This document shows positions 13,339 through 14,438 of a DNA stretch of 14,438 bases, in pieces. Below the pieces are notes generated by a model. It did not search any database. It was not told where the DNA came from and was given only the letters and a program-made list of their open reading frames with translations. This DNA comes from Pseudomonadota bacterium (lineage in GTDB: Bacteria; Pseudomonadota; Gammaproteobacteria; Enterobacterales; Succinivibrionaceae), in assembly GCA_023460615.1 (NCBI GenBank), contig JAEWPL010000271.1, forward strand, positions 1-14,438, given 5' to 3'. Position 1 is the stretch's first letter. The number at the start of each line of letters is the position of its first letter. The translations under genes were made by a program, and so were the position numbers.

Positions 13339-14438
13339 TTATTGAGCCTTTCTTAAATTGTTTTTCTTTAAGCGAGCATTTTGAATATGCTTTAATAACT
13401 TATAGCAGAAAATACAGAATACAATAGAGCTAAAGATACACAATATCATCAATAACCATGGGCTTTCTAATAGCATGTAGTAAACACGCTGATACCAAGG
13501 TAAATTACCTAAATAATAACTCTCACCTACATCATAGCTTCTTGATTGATCAGCTTTAATTACGGTTAGGGAACCACCTGCATCCACATAGTTATAGTTG
13601 AAAATTAAATTCTGATTTATATTAGCCATACCTTTAGAACTGTCAGCTAAAATAGCAACTACAGTTCTGTCAGAATTTAAAGGTGACTTAAAGGATACTA
13701 AAGCACCTAAGCCTTGCTCTGATTTTGCAGTGATCTTTTGTGCTACAGACTTTTTATCCTCATCAAAAGCACGTGGATTATTGCTATTAAAGGAGGTACT
13801 AATAGCTTGTTTAGTCTTATTTAAAACGATAGTAGCGTTCTCATCATCTCTTAAGAAGTCTGGAACATCGCCTATAACTAATAAATCTTTATCAGCAATT
13901 TTGGCAACATCGCTCTTTTGAGGATTTGCATAAATTTCTATATTAGTACATGCATAACCTAATTGAGCACCAATTCTACCTAAGCAATTTAAAAGGGCTG
14001 TAATTTCAGTTACATCGTTGCTATTAGCAATTAATGCTGCACTTTCTTGAAGATCTGCATAGATTGAGAATGGGTAACCACTTTGCCAGAATAAAGCTAG
14101 ATTAGGCATTTTTGTAAAGTGATATAAACCAGAAAAATCAATAGTAGAGGAAGGATCGATCTCCACGCGATTTGGAATAGGGATTTGGGTGGTACACTCA
14201 TTATGCTTTGATGCAAAAACTGACGAATAGTTAAAATCGAAAGTTAAAGTATTCTTTGCTGTTAAATATGAAGTATCCACCTGTGTTTGACCAAAGATAT
14301 TTAAGTTACCAATTAAAGGTAGGTTCTCTGTAATAGAATCAGTTTCTACATCAGACTTTAATGGGTAAGATTTAATCAAATGATCATTGATTAGCAATCT
14401 TAATTGAGATAAACCTAAACTTGATGGTTTTGAGTACT
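13339..14438 (-). CDS. bcsB: BcsB: cellulose synthase periplasmic membrane-anchored subunit, C-terminal part (cut by window edge)
   Basis: The frame is open to the right edge, so only the last 365 residues of a protein that is about 780 in E. coli are visible; an internal TTG at 14397 is not a start. The visible part matches the second carbohydrate-binding-like (jelly-roll) domain and second flavodoxin-like domain. Signatures are L-R-L-L-I-N-D-H, N-L-A-L-F-W-Q-S-G-Y-P-F, L-G-R-I-G-A-Q-L-G-Y and K-D-L-L-V-I-G-D. It ends with the L-P-W-Y-Q-R amphipathic segment, one C-terminal transmembrane helix starting at S-P-W-L-L-M-I, and a Lys/Arg-rich cytoplasmic tail. BcsB anchors to the inner membrane beside BcsA and guides the emerging glucan into the periplasm. 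bcsA should lie just beyond the window. The stop codon is part of the bcsZ ribosome site, and 8 nt separate the two genes. Confidence 0.93.
   Translation of the reverse strand, partial: YSKPSSLGLSQLRLLINDHLIKSYPLKSDVETDSITENLPLIGNLNIFGQTQVDTSYLTAKNTLTFDFNYSSVFASKHNECTTQIPIPNRVEIDPSSTIDFSGLYHFTKMPNLALFWQSGYPFSIYADLQESAALIANSNDVTEITALLNCLGRIGAQLGYACTNIEIYANPQKSDVAKIADKDLLVIGDVPDFLRDDENATIVLNKTKQAISTSFNSNNPRAFDEDKKSVAQKITAKSEQGLGALVSFKSPLNSDRTVVAILADSSKGMANINQNLIFNYNYVDAGGSLTVIKADQSRSYDVGESYYLGNLPWYQRVYYMLLESPWLLMILCIFSSIVFCIFCYKLLKHIQNARLKKNNLRKAQ

Noticed and set aside
13730..13921. 63-residue + strand open frame within bcsB
   Set aside because: Antisense to a clear BcsB domain, with no supporting ribosome site or motif.
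14395..14397. TTG at 14397 as the start of the last gene
   Set aside because: The frame continues upstream to the window edge and the protein lacks the first half of BcsB, so this is an internal Leu codon.

Overview
The window looks like chromosomal DNA of an AT-rich gammaproteobacterium. The evidence is an E. coli-type (type II) cellulose operon with bcsE, bcsF and bcsG, a tRNA-Asn gene with an encoded CCA end, and a uraA-upp pair. The low GC content and divergent proteins would suit a group such as the Succinivibrionaceae, but that placement is a guess; no marker here fixes the genus.

Left part (1-3767), housekeeping. A secreted amino-acid-type ABC substrate-binding protein (+ strand) converges on a DJ-1/YajL-family gene (- strand). 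They share a perfect 15-bp hairpin terminator. Next, on the - strand, comes a uracil salvage operon: uraA (uracil permease) followed 1 nt later by upp (uracil phosphoribosyltransferase), closed by a hairpin/T-tract terminator. A tRNA-Asn(GTT) gene follows at 3768-3843. It has a full-consensus sigma70 promoter and a leader that can fold two ways.

Right part (3988-14438), all - strand: a tightly packed cellulose-type exopolysaccharide operon. In transcription order it holds bcsB (3' part only, cut by the window edge), bcsZ, bcsC, bcsE, bcsF, a bcsG-like gene and a second bcsG. Genes are separated by a few bases or overlap, so they are probably one translationally coupled transcript. bcsA and the promoter lie outside the window. 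In E. coli, BcsA/B make and extrude the glucan, BcsC carries it through the periplasm and outer membrane, BcsZ is a periplasmic endoglucanase, BcsE binds c-di-GMP, and BcsF/BcsG attach phosphoethanolamine.

The most notable observation is that two of the enzymes appear catalytically dead while their folds are kept. The BcsZ homologue lacks the GH8 general acid Glu, a conserved active-site Asp and the Trp-rich segment. The BcsG copy next to bcsF has lost all five metal/nucleophile positions of BcsG, while the following paralogue keeps all five at a constant 12-residue offset from E. coli numbering. The operon therefore encodes an active/inactive pair of phosphoethanolamine-transferase-like proteins plus a pseudo-endoglucanase. 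bcsC also carries a G7 tract early in the gene that could allow on/off switching. Together these point to an exopolysaccharide system that differs from textbook pEtN-cellulose. No mobile element, CRISPR array or origin was seen.
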